The notes: a model not told the origin generated them from the sequence alone. 13,637 nucleotides of DNA from Candidatus Aminicenantota bacterium (GCA_026393955.1 JAPKZE010000010.1:1-13637), one strand, 5' to 3'; positions 1 to 7,064 are shown, numbered from the stretch's first letter. A program made the numbers and translations.

Positions 1-376
1 GGTCCTTCTCTTTCTGGGTGAGCTTGCGCTCCTTCTGGGAGAGGTCCCTCTCCTTGCGCTCGATCGACTGGAACCGCCGCTCCAGGTTCTCCTCCTTGCT
101 GAGGAGCCGGCGCTCGGTCTCGTTGATCTTGCGCTGTTTCTCGCGGTTCAGGGCCTCGAACTCGTTCAGGCGGGCGAGATCCTTCTCGCGGGCGTCGATG
201 GCCGCTTCCCGCTTGATCTTCTCCCCGTCCTCGCGGGCCCGGTCGAGAATGACCTTGGCCTGTTCCTCGGCCTCGGCGGCCTTGCGGGTGCCCTCCTGCC
301 GCTTGAGCAACAGGACGACGACGGCCGCGGCCAGCCCGACGATGATGACGATGCCGGCGATAATGACCGGATTCAT
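1..376 (-). CDS. rny: Ribonuclease Y, N-terminal part (3' end beyond window)
   Basis: RNase Y is a membrane-anchored endoribonuclease that starts decay of many mRNAs. The visible 125 codons begin MNPVIIAG, followed by a single hydrophobic segment at about residues 4-24 (Ile/Val/Ala/Leu rich), then a basic KRQ stop-transfer edge. After that comes a long highly charged Glu/Lys/Arg coiled coil that continues past the edge with repeated 'ERKERDLSQKERKLTQKEK'-type heptads. A membrane helix plus a long coiled coil is the standard RNase Y N-terminus. The KH and HD catalytic domains would lie off the left end and are not seen. The ATG at 376-374 has an AGGAGG 8 nt upstream. The gene follows zapA after 114 nt and is probably the distal member of the same unit. 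The family call rests on N-terminal architecture and on the zapA neighbour, so another membrane-anchored coiled-coil protein is a small possibility. Confidence 0.85.
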   Translation of the reverse strand, partial: MNPVIIAGIVIIVGLAAAVVVLLLKRQEGTRKAAEAEEQAKVILDRAREDGEKIKREAAIDAREKDLARLNEFEALNREKQRKINETERRLLSKEENLERRFQSIERKERDLSQKERKLTQKEKD

Positions 377-383
377 TGGGATA

Positions 384-409
384 ACCTCCTCATCTATTCA
401 AATGAGGAG
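384..409 (-). promoter_or_regulatory. Hairpin occluding the rny Shine-Dalgarno
   Basis: On the minus strand CTCCTCAT (409-402) and ATGAGGAG (393-386) form a perfect 8-bp stem around an 8-nt loop. The second arm contains most of the AGGAGG ribosome-binding site (390-385) that serves the rny ATG at 376. No U-tract follows, so it is not an intrinsic terminator. It looks like a translational control hairpin or an RNase-sensitive structure in front of rny. The structure is seen in the sequence; the regulatory role is inferred. Confidence 0.5.
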
Positions 410-490
410 ACGCGAGGGAAAGAGCGGAGGCGTCAGATGCCCCTGCCGGGAGCGGCCCGGCCGGCGAGCCTGTCGCGGGGGGACGGCCCG

Positions 491-820
491 TCACAAGGGG
501 GATTTATCGGCGTCCGTGTATGTATTTTCATCTGCGAAAAGATGAACCTCCAAACTTTCGATCTCCGTCTCCATGTGGCCCAGGGCCTCGTTCAGCTGAT
601 CCAGCTTCTTCTGGCTAAGGAACAGCTCGTCCGCGATGTTCAAGGCCGCCAGCACGGCGATCTTGGTCGTATCCGCGGACTTCGATTTCACAGCCACTTC
701 GTGCATCTTCTGGTCAACGAGCGAGGTCAAGTGGCCGATATATTTCTCATCCTCCTCTCCTTTGACGCGGATCTTGTACCGCTGTCCGAAGATCTCGATC
801 TCGAGGATTCGTTCGGTCAT
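491..820 (-). CDS. zapA: Cell division protein ZapA
   Basis: ZapA is a small cytoplasmic protein that binds FtsZ and bundles its filaments in the Z ring. The product is 109 aa, the same length as E. coli ZapA. The N-terminal globular part shows the family pattern: beta strand 'ILEIEIFGQRYKIRV', an acidic helix, and the conserved 'IAVLAALNIADEL' helix at about residues 54-66. A C-terminal coiled coil (about 67-95) follows. The ATG at 820 overlaps the TGA of the upstream coiled-coil gene as ATGA, which indicates translational coupling. Placement after pheT and before rny is a common zapA setting. A 114-nt gap separates it from rny. Confidence 0.9.
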   Translation of the reverse strand: MTERILEIEIFGQRYKIRVKGEEDEKYIGHLTSLVDQKMHEVAVKSKSADTTKIAVLAALNIADELFLSQKKLDQLNEALGHMETEIESLEVHLFADENTYTDADKSPL

Positions 821-1077
821 AAGCCCAGTTGATCGATCTGCCCGATGATGGCCTCGATCTTCCCCTTGAGGAGCTCCCGCTCGCCGTCGTACTTCTTCAT
901 CTCCTCGTCCAGGCGGGCGATCTTGCGGGCGCCTTCCTCGAATTCCTTCTTTTCCGTTCGCAGCTCCTTGACCTGCTGCTTCAGCTTCTCGTTCTCGGTC
1001 GTCAGCTTGTGGATGTGATCGACGACCTGTCCGATCTTGCCCTCGAGTATTTTAATTCGCTCAAGCTCTGCTGTCAA
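817..1077 (-). CDS. Small coiled-coil protein, ZapB-like
   Basis: This 86-residue product is almost entirely predicted coiled coil. It has heptads of Ile/Leu/Val separated by Lys/Glu, with 'KLTTENEKLKQQVKELRTEK' at about residues 24-43. Size and composition match ZapB, the antiparallel coiled-coil partner of ZapA that stacks inside the Z ring. Coiled coils are hard to assign by sequence, so the name rests mainly on the zapA neighbour. The start is TTG at 1077, preceded by a GGGAGGG-type Shine-Dalgarno; no in-frame ATG fits. The TTG lies inside the last codons of pheT (17-nt overlap), and the stop overlaps the zapA start by 4 nt, so pheT, this gene and zapA are likely translated in coupled fashion. 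Confidence 0.7.
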   Translation of the reverse strand: MTAELERIKILEGKIGQVVDHIHKLTTENEKLKQQVKELRTEKKEFEEGARKIARLDEEMKKYDGERELLKGKIEAIIGQIDQLGL

Positions 1078-3127
1078 TGGAACCCTCCCTGAGTTGGATG
1101 TCGAGCGCCGACCGGAGCTGGCCGACGACCTCCTGAACGACGCGGTCCACTTCCTCGGCGACGAGCGTCCGCTGGGGGTGGCGGAAGCGGAGCCGGACGG
1201 TCAGGCTGACCCGGCCTTCCGGCACGGACTTCCCGGTGAACCGGTCGACGAGCTCGAAGCCTTCGAGCAGCGGCTGGTTGAGGCGCCCCAGGGCCTGGGC
1301 GACCTCGCCGTAGGCGTGGGACGTGTCCACGAGGAACGACAGGTCGCGGACGACCCCGGGCAGCTTGGGGACCGGCGCGTACTGGAACGGCCGGGGCGTC
1401 TTTTCGAAAAGAGCGGCCAGGTCGATCTCGGCGGCATAGACGGCCCGGTCGACCGACGCGACCGCGGCGAAGTCCCGGCGCAGCTGACCCAGCGTCCCGA
1501 TCTCCTGGCCCTTGTACAGGACGGCCAGGGCCCGGCCGGGCTCGAAGGACGGATGGTCCCGCGGCTCGAAGCCGGCCGGATCGTAGCGGAGCGCCTCGAG
1601 AACGGCCTCGACGGCGCCCTTGATCACGGAGAAATCCGTCTCCGCGGCGGCCGTTCCGAGGCCGGCGGCGGGCAGGAGCCCGGTCGAGAGCAGGCCGAGG
1701 TGGAGGTCCTCGCAGTGCTTCCCGTCCTCGATCCAGTGAAAGACGTTCCCGGTTTCGAAGACATGGAGGCCGTCGAGCCCCCGGTTGAGGTTCCAGGCGG
1801 CGTTCTCGAGGAGGCCGGTGAGGAGCGTCGTCCGAAGGACGGAGGCCCGGGTGGAGATGGGATTCTGGATGTCGACGGGCGTCTTGCCGTTCGCCGCCGC
1901 GGCTTCCCGCTCGGGGTCGGCGAAGCTCCAGTTGATGACCTCGTCGAGTCCCTGGCCGAGCAGGGTCCCGCGGATCCGGGCCAGCCGGTCGAGCTTGCGG
2001 TTCGCGGCCGGGGCGAACGAATCGACGGGCGTGACGACCGAAGGGATGCGGTCGTAGCCGTAGAAGCGGGCGACCTCCTCGATGAGGTCCGCTTCCCGGG
2101 AGATATCGACGCGGAAGGCCGGCACCTCGACCCGCCAGGCGCCGTGATGGGACGCTTCGAGGCGGAACCCCAGCCGGCCCAGGACCTCGACGACGAAGTC
2201 CTCGGGGACGGCGACTCCCAGGAGCTCGGCGATCCGGCGCAGGCGGAGCCGCACCGTCCGCGGCTTCGGCGGTTTGGGGAAGCGGTCGATGAGCCCGCGG
2301 CTGGCCTGGCCGCCCATCGCGGTCAGGAGCGACGCGGCCATGACAGCCGCCTTGGGCGCGAAGCCGATGTCGGCGCCCCGCTCGAAGCGGTAGGCGGCGT
2401 CGGTCTGAAGGCCGAGCGTCTTGGCCGTCTTGCGGATGCCGACGGGATCGAAGTTGGCGCTCTCGATGAAGACGTCGCGGGTCGAGGCCGTGATGCCCGA
2501 GGCTTGGCCGCCGATGACCCCGGCCAGGGCCACGGGCCGGGACTCGTCGGCGATGACGAGCATGTCCGGCGCGAGCTCGAGCGTCCGGCCGTCGAGATCG
2601 ACCAGCGTCTCGCCCCGCTTGGCCTTGCGGACGACGATGCGGCCGCCGCCGATCCGGCCGAAATCGAAGGTGTGGATGGGCTGGCCGGTGGCGAAGAGGA
2701 CGTAGTTCGAGACGTCGACGACGTTGTTGACCGGCCGCAGGCCCATGGCCTCGAGCCGGCGGACGAGCCAGTCGGGCGACGGCCCGACCTTGACGCCGCG
2801 GACGACGAGACCGCAGTACCGGGGGCAGAGGGCTTCGGCCGTGATCTGGACGTCGGCGATATCGGCCGTGGCCTCGCCGAGCTCGGCGACCGGCCAGTCC
2901 CTCTCGAGCAGGGGCCGGGCCAACATGGCCCCGATCTCGCGGGCGACGCCGAGATGGCCGAGCGTGTCCGGCCGGTTGGCGTAGGTCTCGAGGTCGAGGA
3001 TGAGGTCGCCGCCCTTGTCCTCGACGGTCTCGGGGACGAGACCGATCATGGTCAGCCGGTCGACCAGCTCCTGCGGGGAGAGATCGACGGCGACGTATTC
3101 GCGGATCCAGTCCAGGCTGATCTTCAT
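1061..3127 (-). CDS. pheT: Phenylalanyl-tRNA synthetase beta subunit, lacking the tRNA-binding domain
   Basis: The beta subunit of the alpha2-beta2 enzyme that charges tRNA-Phe; it carries the editing site and tRNA-anticodon contacts. It starts MKISLDWIREYV, the usual PheT N-terminus. It then jumps at about residue 35-41 straight to the B1 core motif 'DLETYANRPDTLGHLGVARE'. The ~110-residue EMAPII/OB-fold tRNA-binding domain (B2) found here in most bacterial PheT is absent. B3/B4 editing region: 'RPVNNVVDVSNYVLFATGQP' near 139-158. B5 domain about 265-340. The class-II-like core follows ('NPISTRASVLRTTLLTGLL'), and a C-terminal FDX-ACB domain covers about 595-688 ('PKLPGVVRDLSF'). It is 688 aa against about 800 usually. 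The start ATG (3127-3125) overlaps the pheS stop as ATGA. The reading frame stays open upstream into pheS, but that extension has no homology and is not used. Confidence 0.95.
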   Translation of the reverse strand: MKISLDWIREYVAVDLSPQELVDRLTMIGLVPETVEDKGGDLILDLETYANRPDTLGHLGVAREIGAMLARPLLERDWPVAELGEATADIADVQITAEALCPRYCGLVVRGVKVGPSPDWLVRRLEAMGLRPVNNVVDVSNYVLFATGQPIHTFDFGRIGGGRIVVRKAKRGETLVDLDGRTLELAPDMLVIADESRPVALAGVIGGQASGITASTRDVFIESANFDPVGIRKTAKTLGLQTDAAYRFERGADIGFAPKAAVMAASLLTAMGGQASRGLIDRFPKPPKPRTVRLRLRRIAELLGVAVPEDFVVEVLGRLGFRLEASHHGAWRVEVPAFRVDISREADLIEEVARFYGYDRIPSVVTPVDSFAPAANRKLDRLARIRGTLLGQGLDEVINWSFADPEREAAAANGKTPVDIQNPISTRASVLRTTLLTGLLENAAWNLNRGLDGLHVFETGNVFHWIEDGKHCEDLHLGLLSTGLLPAAGLGTAAAETDFSVIKGAVEAVLEALRYDPAGFEPRDHPSFEPGRALAVLYKGQEIGTLGQLRRDFAAVASVDRAVYAAEIDLAALFEKTPRPFQYAPVPKLPGVVRDLSFLVDTSHAYGEVAQALGRLNQPLLEGFELVDRFTGKSVPEGRVSLTVRLRFRHPQRTLVAEEVDRVVQEVVGQLRSALDIQLREGSIDSRA

Positions 3128-4164
3128 TTCGTCCCGAATTGCCTGAGGAACCTCAGGTCGTTCTCGTAGAAATAGCGCATCTCGGGGATGCCGTAGGCGA
3201 ACATGGCCGTGCGATCGATGCCCAGCCCGAAGGCCCAACCGGAGTACTTCTCCGGGTCGATGTTGACGTTCTTGAGGACCTGGGGATCGACCATGCCCGA
3301 GCCGAGGATCTCTTTCCAACCCGTGCCGCCGCAGACGCGGCAGGCCGGGTCCTTCCCGGAGCAGACGAGGCACTCGATGTCGACCTCGGCCGACGGTTCG
3401 GTGAAGGGGAAGAAGCTCGGCCGGAAGCGGACCTTGATCTTCTCGCCGAAGAGGGCCCGGAGGAAATACTCCAGCGTGCCCTTGAGGTGAGCGAAGGTGA
3501 CGCCCTCGTCGATGACCAGGCCCTCGACCTGCATGAACATCGGCAGGTGGGTCGGGTCGGGCGTCTCGCGCCGGAAGACGCGCCCGGGGCAGATGATGCG
3601 GATGGGCGGCTTGGACCGCTCCATGACCCGGACCTGGACGGGCGACGTGTGGGTCCGCAGCAGGAGGTCGCCCTTGATGAAGAGCGTGTCCCACTTGTCG
3701 CGGGCCGGGTGGTGCGGCGGGAAGTTGAGGGCCTCGAAGTTGTAGTAGTCCGTCTCGATCTCGGGGCCCTCTTCGATGGAAAAGCCCATGCCGAGGAAGA
3801 TCCGTTCGATCTCCTCCTCGAACAGCGTGAGCGGATGGGGCCGGCCGACGTAGCGCTTCCGGCCGGGCAGGGTCAGGTCGGTCCCGGCCGCGGATACGGC
3901 CGGCGGGACTGAGCTAAGCTGTCCTTCGATCGCATCCAGACGGACCGTCACCGATTGTTTGAGCTCGTTGACAAGACGCCCGGCCTCGCGCTTCTCCTCG
4001 GCCGGGACGGACTTCAGGTCTTCGAACAGAAGGGTGACGTGGCCCCGCTTGCGGCCCAGGTAGGCCGTGCGGAGCTCCTCGAGGGACTTGGCGTCGGCCG
4101 CCCGGCGGGCGGCCTCGTCGAATTCCTTCCGGACGGCGTCGATCCGCTCCTTCAGGTTCGCCAT
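3124..4164 (-). CDS. pheS: Phenylalanyl-tRNA synthetase alpha subunit
   Basis: Catalytic subunit of PheRS (346 aa, normal length). An N-terminal coiled-coil arm for tRNA contact spans about residues 1-85. The class II core starts near 'GRPHPLTLFEEEIERIF' (motif 1, about 107-123). Motif 2 is 'ICPGRVFRRETPDPTHLPMF' (191-210) with the invariant arginines. Motif 3 is 'GWAFGLGIDRTAMFAYGIPE' (309-328). Between motifs 2 and 3 sits a four-cysteine cluster, C265-x2-C268-x6-C275-x2-C278, followed by the conserved GTGWKEILG. Such a CxxC...CxxC insertion is found in many bacterial PheS and may bind zinc. The gene starts 9 nt after rplT and overlaps pheT by 4 nt, so alpha and beta subunits are probably made in balance by coupled translation. 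Confidence 0.98.
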   Translation of the reverse strand: MANLKERIDAVRKEFDEAARRAADAKSLEELRTAYLGRKRGHVTLLFEDLKSVPAEEKREAGRLVNELKQSVTVRLDAIEGQLSSVPPAVSAAGTDLTLPGRKRYVGRPHPLTLFEEEIERIFLGMGFSIEEGPEIETDYYNFEALNFPPHHPARDKWDTLFIKGDLLLRTHTSPVQVRVMERSKPPIRIICPGRVFRRETPDPTHLPMFMQVEGLVIDEGVTFAHLKGTLEYFLRALFGEKIKVRFRPSFFPFTEPSAEVDIECLVCSGKDPACRVCGGTGWKEILGSGMVDPQVLKNVNIDPEKYSGWAFGLGIDRTAMFAYGIPEMRYFYENDLRFLRQFGTK

Positions 4165-4173
4165 GGGCGGTCC

Positions 4174-4530
4174 CTAGGCCGCGGGCGTTTGCGTCATCCG
4201 GACCAGGTGGGCGAACGTCGCCGGGGCGTTGACGGCCAGGTCGGCCAGGATCTTGCGGTCGAGCCCGATGCCGAGGACCTTCAGGCCGCGGATGAAGCGG
4301 CTGTAGGACGTGCCGTTGGCCACGGCCCCGGCATTGATGCGGATGATCCAGAGGCCGCGGAAATCGCGCTTTTTGGCCCGCCGGTCCCGGTAGGCGTAGA
4401 CGAGCGATTTCTCCACCGCCTCTTTGGCGGTGCGGTAATTGCGGCTCTTGGCGCCGAAGTAGCCTTTGGCCCGTTGGAGGACCTTGCTCCGGCGGTCGTG
4501 TCTCTTGGTGCTGCGTTTGACGCGTGGCAT
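4174..4530 (-). CDS. rplT: Large ribosomal subunit protein bL20
   Basis: bL20 binds 23S rRNA domain II early in 50S assembly. The 118-residue product is typical in length and very basic. It begins MPRVKRSTKRHDRRSKVL, has the family core 'AKGYFGAKSRNYRTAKEAVE' and 'RDRRAKKRDFRGLWIIRINA', and ends with the globular C-domain 'GIGLDRKILADLAV'. An AAAGGAG Shine-Dalgarno precedes the ATG. It lies in the conserved infC-rpmI-rplT order, 22 nt after rpmI and 9 nt before pheS. In other bacteria bL20 represses this operon by binding its mRNA. I see no clear bL20 operator here, so autoregulation is only a family expectation. Confidence 0.98.
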   Translation of the reverse strand: MPRVKRSTKRHDRRSKVLQRAKGYFGAKSRNYRTAKEAVEKSLVYAYRDRRAKKRDFRGLWIIRINAGAVANGTSYSRFIRGLKVLGIGLDRKILADLAVNAPATFAHLVRMTQTPAA

Positions 4531-4552
4531 GGGGATCTCCTTTGGTGCGCGG

Positions 4553-4753
4553 TCACATGTCGTACGGGAGCATGGTCTTGAGGACCTTGCGGTCGCCCGG
4601 GCTGGCTTGGCCGGGCTGGCCCAGCTGGCGTTTGCGCTTGGACGCCTTCTTGGTCAGGATGTGGCCCTTATTCGCTTTCGCGTGCAGGAACTTTTTCTTG
4701 GCCGTGACCTTGAATCTCTTTTGGGCTCCCTTGTGGGTTTTTAACTTTGGCAT
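4553..4753 (-). CDS. rpmI: Large ribosomal subunit protein bL35
   Basis: bL35 is a small basic 50S protein. The 66-residue product has the full family signature: 'MPKLKTHKGAQKRFKVTAKKK' at the N-terminus, 'KANKGHILTKKASKRKRQL' in the middle, and a C-terminal helix ending 'KVLKTMLPYDM'. A strong AGGAGG (4764-4759) lies 5 nt before the ATG. The first 86 nt of the gene also encode the C-terminal tail of infC in another frame, so the ribosome-binding site is inside infC and initiation may depend on ribosomes translating infC. Confidence 0.97.
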   Translation of the reverse strand: MPKLKTHKGAQKRFKVTAKKKFLHAKANKGHILTKKASKRKRQLGQPGQASPGDRKVLKTMLPYDM

Positions 4754-5309
4754 CTTTTCCTCCTGTTTTCGTGGGGACCAGTAGGGCCGACACGGCCCAA
4801 TCCTGCTTCCGGGCGGAGCCGTCCTGGCTGGCCATGTCCTTGACGTCGCCGAGGACCCTGTCGAGGACCTGGTAGCCGAGCTCCGGTTTCTGCTTCTCGC
4901 GGCCGCGCAGCATCACGGTGATCTTGACCTTGTTGCCTTCGCCGAGGAAGCGCTTGACGTGCTTCATCTTGAAATCGTAGTCGTGGACGCTGATCTTGGG
5001 GCGGAACTTGATCTCCTTGATCTGGATCTGCTTCTGGTGCTTCTTGGCCTCGTGGTCCTTCTTGTGCTGCTCGTACAGGAACTTGCCGTAATCCGTGATC
5101 TTGCAGACCGGGGGTTCGGCCGTGGGCGCGATCTCGACGAGATCGAGGCCGCGGTCCCGGGCCAGCTGAATGGCCTGGACCGTGGGCAGGACGCCGAGGG
5201 CTTGGCGCTCATCGTCGATGACCCGGACCTCGCGCACCGTGATCATTTCGTTGATCCGGTGGGGCTTGGCTTTGGCGGCCGCGGGATAGAAACCGTGTCT
5301 CTTGAAAAT
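4668..5309 (-). CDS. infC: Translation initiation factor IF-3 (AUU start, extended C-terminus)
   Basis: IF-3 binds the 30S subunit, prevents premature 50S joining and checks the start codon-initiator tRNA pair. The conserved N-domain reads 'RINEMITVREVRVIDDE' then 'GLDLVEIAPTAEPPVCKITDYGKF'. The C-domain has 'QIQIKEIKFRPKISVHDYDF' and 'KHVKRFLGEGNKVKITVMLRGRE'. Conserved 'RINE' precedes the first ATG (5246), so that ATG is too late. Reading back gives 21 more codons to ATT at 5309-5307, placed 7 nt after a perfect AGGAGG (5322-5317). No ATG, GTG or TTG is available in frame before the thrS stop. This gives 213 aa with an AUU start, as in E. coli infC. The usual C-terminal '...LAPK' block is replaced by 'WAVSALLVPTKTGG', followed by about 30 extra residues that overlap rpmI by 86 nt. 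The extension may be real or may reflect a frameshift or lost stop. Confidence 0.93.
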   Translation of the reverse strand: MFKRHGFYPAAAKAKPHRINEMITVREVRVIDDERQALGVLPTVQAIQLARDRGLDLVEIAPTAEPPVCKITDYGKFLYEQHKKDHEAKKHQKQIQIKEIKFRPKISVHDYDFKMKHVKRFLGEGNKVKITVMLRGREKQKPELGYQVLDRVLGDVKDMASQDGSARKQDWAVSALLVPTKTGGKDAKVKNPQGSPKEIQGHGQEKVPARESE

Positions 5310-5322
5310 GGCTGGTCCTCCT
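5307..5322 (-). promoter_or_regulatory. infC ribosome-binding site with AUU start codon
   Basis: AGGAGG (5322-5317), a 7-nt spacer and ATT (5309-5307) directly follow the thrS TAG (5325-5323). In E. coli the AUU start of infC lets IF-3 repress its own translation by discriminating against non-AUG starts. The same arrangement here suggests the same autoregulation. Codon and spacing are read directly; the regulation is by analogy. Confidence 0.8.
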
Positions 5323-7050
5323 CTAGAAATTCACGACGAGACTTTTAAGGCGGTCGAGTTCTTGGGCCTTCTCGAGGAACCGGGCCACGTCCACCGCGCC
5401 CTTGTCCCCCTGGCCGGGGACGCGAAGAGAAGCCGAGCCGCTCTCGACCTCCTTGTCGCCGACGACCAGGATGAGCGGGACCTTCTGGAGCTCGGCGCCG
5501 CGGATCTTCTTGCCGACCTTCTCCCGGCTGAGGTCGACCCCCGTGCGCAGTCCGCCCTCGCGGAGCCGGGTTTCGAGGGCCCTGGCATAGTCCTCGTGGC
5601 GCTCGGCGATGGGCAGGATCATGACCTGGACGGGGGCCAGCCAGAGCGGGAAGCTCCCGTTGTAGTGCTCGACGAGGACGCCGAAGAAGCGCTCGAGCGA
5701 GCCGAGCAGGGCCCGGTGGACCATGTAGGGCCGGTGCTCCTTGCCGTCCTCGCCGACGTAAGTCATGTCGAAGCGCTCGGACATGTTGAAGTCGAACTGG
5801 ATGGTCGTGCACTGCCAGTGCCGGCCGATGGCGTCCTTGATCTTGATGTCGATCTTCGGGCCGTAGAAGACCGCCTCGCCCTCCATCCGCTCGTACGGGT
5901 AGCCCCGGGTCTCGAGGGCCTTGACGAGCGAGGCCTCGGCCCGGCACCAGAGCTCGTCCGCGCCGCAGTACTTGCCGGGGTTCTTCGGGTCGCGCACCGA
6001 CAGCTCGATCTTGTTGTCGGTGAAGCCGAAGTCGGCCAGGATGGAGACCGAGAAGTCGAGGACCCGGAGGATCTCGTCCTCGATCTGGCCGGGGGTGCAG
6101 ATGATGTGGGCATCGTCCTGGGTGAAGCCGCGGACGCGGAGCAGGCCGTGCAGGGTGCCGCTGCGCTCGTAGCGGTAGACGGTGCCGAGCCGCATCCGGG
6201 ACTTGTAGATCTCGATGTGGAAGGGGCAGTTCATCGGCTTGAGGTAGTACGGCTGGTCGTCGATATCCATCGGCGAGTACATGCTGTCCTTGTAGAAGCC
6301 GAGGTGCCCGGAGGTCTGCCACAGGGTCGCCCGCCCGATGTGGGGGGTGAACAGGATGTCGTACCCGCCGGCCCAGTGGCGCTCCCGCCAGTGCTGCTCG
6401 ATGATGGCCCGGACGCGGGCGCCCTTGGGATGCCAGAGGATCAGGCCGCCGCCGAGCTCTTCGTTGGTGCTGAAGAGGTCGAGCTCGGCGCCGAGACGGC
6501 GGTGGTCGCGTTTCTTGGCCTCTTCGAGCAGCTTGAGGTGGTCGTCGAGCTCCTTCCCGGTGGGGAAGACGGCGCCGTAGATCCGCTGCATCTGCGCGCC
6601 GCGCTCGTCGCCCTTCCAGTAGGCGCCCGAGACCGACAGCAGCTTGAGGTTCTGGAGCAGCCCGGTCGAGGCGACGTGGGGCCCCAGGCAGAAGTCGGCG
6701 AACGGCCCCTGGCGGTAGACGGTGACGGAGGCGTCGCCATTCTCCCGGATGAGCTCGACCTTGAGCGGCTGGCCCAGGCCCTCGAACATCCGGACGGCCT
6801 CGTCCTTGGCCAGGACGAGCCGTTCGATGGGAACGTTCTCCCGGGCGATCTCCTTCATGCGCGCCTCGATCTTCTCGAGGTCCTCGGGGGTGAAGGGTTC
6901 GTCCCGGAGGAAGTCGTAATAGAACCCGGTCTCGACGGCCGGGCCGATGCCGGTCTTGGTCCCCGGATAGAGATCGAGGACGGCGTGGGCCATCAGATGG
7001 GCCGCGCTGTGTCTCAGGACCTCGATCGGAAGATGGCTATCGTCGCTCAT
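5323..7050 (-). CDS. thrS: Threonyl-tRNA synthetase without TGS domain
   Basis: Charges tRNA-Thr. At 575 aa it is about 65 shorter than the usual ~640. Its N-terminus begins directly with the editing domain: 'RHSAAHLMAHAV' gives the HxxxH pair H14/H18, and 'FADFCLGPH' gives C121 and H125, so serine-mischarge editing looks intact. The catalytic core carries the three zinc ligands C275 ('MNCPFH'), H315 ('TQDDAH') and H445 ('VHRALLGS'). Motif 2 is 'YRYERSGTLHGLLRVRGFTQ' (292-311) and motif 3 'HRALLGSLERFFG' (445-457). The anticodon-binding domain fills about 470-575. The start ATG at 7050 has only a weak Shine-Dalgarno. An in-frame TGA 11 codons upstream and then the tRNA gene leave no room for a TGS domain. 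infC follows after 13 nt. Confidence 0.97.
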   Translation of the reverse strand: MSDDSHLPIEVLRHSAAHLMAHAVLDLYPGTKTGIGPAVETGFYYDFLRDEPFTPEDLEKIEARMKEIARENVPIERLVLAKDEAVRMFEGLGQPLKVELIRENGDASVTVYRQGPFADFCLGPHVASTGLLQNLKLLSVSGAYWKGDERGAQMQRIYGAVFPTGKELDDHLKLLEEAKKRDHRRLGAELDLFSTNEELGGGLILWHPKGARVRAIIEQHWRERHWAGGYDILFTPHIGRATLWQTSGHLGFYKDSMYSPMDIDDQPYYLKPMNCPFHIEIYKSRMRLGTVYRYERSGTLHGLLRVRGFTQDDAHIICTPGQIEDEILRVLDFSVSILADFGFTDNKIELSVRDPKNPGKYCGADELWCRAEASLVKALETRGYPYERMEGEAVFYGPKIDIKIKDAIGRHWQCTTIQFDFNMSERFDMTYVGEDGKEHRPYMVHRALLGSLERFFGVLVEHYNGSFPLWLAPVQVMILPIAERHEDYARALETRLREGGLRTGVDLSREKVGKKIRGAELQKVPLILVVGDKEVESGSASLRVPGQGDKGAVDVARFLEKAQELDRLKSLVVNF

Positions 7051-7064
7051 TCTCTGTTTCAGTT

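Noticed and set aside
377..490. 6S RNA (ssrS) between zapA and rny
   Set aside because: 6S RNA often lies near zapA, but only 114 nt are available and no long promoter-mimicking stem is seen; only the short rny hairpin is convincing.
1037..3169. Long plus-strand open frame (710 codons) opposite pheT
   Set aside because: It is antisense to a gene with clear PheT motifs; Asp/Gly/Arg/Ala-rich translation is typical of the complement of GC-rich coding DNA.
3128..3694. Upstream extension of the pheT frame to give 877 aa
   Set aside because: The extension lies within pheS in another frame and reads as Pro/Arg/His-rich shadow sequence; PheT homology starts at MKISLDW with an ATGA overlap.
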